The notes under the pieces are model-generated. The model searched no databases. It saw only the letters and a program-made list of their open reading frames with translations, and was not told the DNA's origin. Shown here piece by piece: positions 14,681 through 16,060 of a stretch of 16,060 nucleotides of DNA. Source of the stretch: Lentzea aerocolonigenes. Lineage in GTDB: Bacteria > Actinomycetota > Actinomycetes > Mycobacteriales > Pseudonocardiaceae. A program made the position numbers and the translations under genes. Positions within the stretch are counted from its first letter, which is position 1, and the number at the start of each line of letters is the position of its first letter. Location: positions 1 through 16,060 of the forward strand of contig NZ_JYJG01000284.1 of NCBI RefSeq assembly GCF_000955955.1, in the 5' to 3' direction.

Positions 14681-15448
14681 ATGACCACCCGAGAGATGAC
14701 TGCCTCCGAGCTCGACCACGCCGGCCTGTTGTGTGCCGACAGCAACGTCGTGATCAGCCGGTACGCGATGTTCGTTCCGGTCGATGAACTGGGTACGCCT
14801 CGCCCGGTCGTGATCCGCGCTGGTGCGGTGATCGAGCCGTTCGCAGTGGTGCACGGCGGGACGACCATCAGTGAGCAGGCTCGCGTCGAAGAGCACACCG
14901 TCATCGGAAAACCCGAACTCGGCTATGCCGTCGGGAAGATTCGTCCTGGTGTCGGTGGCGGCACCGTGATCGGCGCAGGAGCGACGGTTCGCTCGGGCGC
15001 GGTCGTATACGCCGAGGTCGCGATCGGAGTGAACGCACTGGTCGGGCACCACACGCTGCTCCGCACCGGGGTTCAGGTCGGTGCAGAGTCGCAACTCGGC
15101 CACCACCTCACCGTGGAACGCGAGGTCCGCATCGGACGGGATGTGCGCTGTTCACCTGGCTCGCACATCACGAGCTCGACCGTGCTTGCCGACCGGGTGT
15201 TTCTGGGGGCCGGCGTGCGCACGATCAACGACAAGACCCTGACGTGGCGGGATCCAGACCGCGAGCCCACCCTCGCGGCACCGAGGTTTGACACCGGAGC
15301 CAAGGTCGGCAGCGGCTGCGTCGTGCTGGCAGGTGTGGTGGTCGGTGAGCGCGCCCTGGTCGGGGCAGGTTCCGTGATCACTCGCGATGTGCCACCGGGA
15401 GCGCTGGCTTACGGCCATCCGGCCCGCGTGCAGGGAGAGGCCCGGTGA
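14681..15448 (+). CDS. Left-handed beta-helix (hexapeptide repeat) acyltransferase
   Basis: A protein of 255 residues. From about 40 onward it shows the imperfect hexapeptide pattern [LIV]-G-x-x-x-x that builds a left-handed beta-helix: VIRAGAVIEPFAVVHGG, GGGTVIGAGATVRSGAVVY, VAIGVNALVGHHTLLRTGVQ, then VGSGCVVLAGVVVGERALVG. It ends with GAGSVITRDVPPGALAYGHP, the usual close of WbpD/serine-acetyltransferase-like enzymes, which transfer acyl groups from CoA or ACP to sugars or amines. The best candidate for a catalytic histidine is in VGHHTLL. The first 35 residues are not part of the helix. The ATG at 14681 has a strong ribosome site, GAGGAGGGA at 14667-14675; the longer open frame upstream to 14462 lacks one. 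The stop overlaps the start of the acyl-CoA dehydrogenase gene (GTGA), so the two are likely one pathway. The substrate is unknown. Confidence 0.85.
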   Translation: MTTREMTASELDHAGLLCADSNVVISRYAMFVPVDELGTPRPVVIRAGAVIEPFAVVHGGTTISEQARVEEHTVIGKPELGYAVGKIRPGVGGGTVIGAGATVRSGAVVYAEVAIGVNALVGHHTLLRTGVQVGAESQLGHHLTVEREVRIGRDVRCSPGSHITSSTVLADRVFLGAGVRTINDKTLTWRDPDREPTLAAPRFDTGAKVGSGCVVLAGVVVGERALVGAGSVITRDVPPGALAYGHPARVQGEAR

Positions 15449-16060
15449 AACCAACGATGCCTGACGGCGGAACTACGGCGGCCGGGGCGATCACGACCTG
15501 GCTGCGGCCGCTGCAGCCTGTCCTCGACCCCGGCGGCCGGATCGACTGGACGAGGCTGACTGTCGTTGCGGAGAGGTTGGACCACGCGCTGATGCGGCAT
15601 CCGGTGGGGCCGGACCTCCCGGCTGGTGCAGAGCGCAGCCGCCGCCTGCGGTTGATCCGGCAGGACTTGGCCCGCGAGGTCGACACGACCGCTGATCCGG
15701 ACCTGCTTCAAGTGCTGACGCAGTTCGTGTGCGGATACTGCGACATCGACCTGCGCGACACCACCGGACTCGGTCACGGCAGGCTCATCGCTCGGCACGG
15801 CAGTCCACAGGCCCGGCAACGTTGGATACTGCGGCTGCTGGCGGGCGACTTGGCAGGGATCGCGGTCACCGAGCCTCACGGCGGCTCCCGTCCGGCGGAG
15901 ACCCACACCTGTGCGGTCGCAGGATCGGGCGGAACATGGACGGTGACCGGCCGGAAGACCTGGATCAGCCGCCTGACTGAAGCCGCCGTGTTCGTGCTGT
16001 TCTTCCGAGCCCCGGACGGCCGGCTCGTCGCCGCCGCAATTGACGCCAACGAGCCGGGCC
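15445..16060 (+). CDS. Acyl-CoA dehydrogenase, partial (cut by window end)
   Basis: The frame is open from GTG 15445 to the window end, giving 205 residues of a family that is usually about 370-400. The first 130 residues are the helical N-terminal domain. AGIAVTEPHGGSRPAE and then VTGRKTWISRLTEAAVFVLF match the middle beta-domain that packs on FAD: 'TEP..GS' and 'G.K.WIS'. Such enzymes oxidise the alpha-beta bond of acyl-CoA or acyl-ACP. The HGGSR form, without the usual Asp after GS, reminds me of the dehydrogenases in polyketide and related clusters, which often act on carrier-protein-bound substrates. GGGAGAGG (15433-15440) precedes the GTG, and the overlap with the acyltransferase stop implies coupling; ATG 15457 is a less likely start. 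The catalytic glutamate would lie beyond the window. Confidence 0.85.
   Translation, partial: MKPTMPDGGTTAAGAITTWLRPLQPVLDPGGRIDWTRLTVVAERLDHALMRHPVGPDLPAGAERSRRLRLIRQDLAREVDTTADPDLLQVLTQFVCGYCDIDLRDTTGLGHGRLIARHGSPQARQRWILRLLAGDLAGIAVTEPHGGSRPAETHTCAVAGSGGTWTVTGRKTWISRLTEAAVFVLFFRAPDGRLVAAAIDANEPG

Noticed and set aside
1..16060. CRISPR array, rRNA, riboswitch or insertion sequence with terminal repeats
   Set aside because: No regularly spaced repeats, no rRNA-like stretch and no transposase gene are visible. The only recombinase is the tyrosine integrase.

Overview
The window looks like a high-GC actinomycete, probably of the Pseudonocardiaceae or Streptomyces type. The grounds are strong G/C bias at third codon positions, GTG starts, many 4-base stop/start overlaps, two XRE-TPR regulators of the actinobacterial kind, and an acyl-CoA dehydrogenase of the type found in actinomycete secondary-metabolite clusters. 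No species can be named from the sequence alone.

Left part (about 740-6263, + strand): a tightly overlapping three-gene operon. It encodes a stand-alone Ser/Thr kinase, a very large protein with an N-terminal Ser/Thr kinase fused to a C-terminal UPF1/DNA2-like superfamily 1 helicase, and a winged-helix plus phospholipase-D-like (PLD) protein. The kinase-helicase fusion followed by a PLD protein matches the domain plan I recall for type I Mokosh anti-phage systems. The extra kinase at the front and the eroded HKD motif of the PLD protein set it apart. Bases 1-740 upstream hold no convincing gene.

Middle (6264-7679): a decaying stretch. It contains a short open frame that runs into a perfect 38-bp palindrome, then the C-terminal remnants of two formerly divergent genes, a sugar-binding protein on the minus strand and a nucleoside hydrolase on the plus strand. 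Both have lost their 5' halves at the same point.

Right of that (7680-10925, minus strand): a five-gene run transcribed leftwards, encoding a zinc-finger-like protein, a protein of unknown function, an XRE regulator, an AbrB-like protein and a complete tyrosine recombinase. Defence operon, gene debris and integrase side by side suggest a site of past integration.

Right end (11190-16060): a plus-strand XRE-TPR regulator converges on a minus-strand pair, a HAD hydrolase and a second XRE-TPR regulator. Divergent from the latter is a hexapeptide-repeat acyltransferase, translationally coupled to an acyl-CoA dehydrogenase cut by the window edge. The spacer between regulator and acyltransferase carries a clean inverted repeat that could be the regulator's operator.
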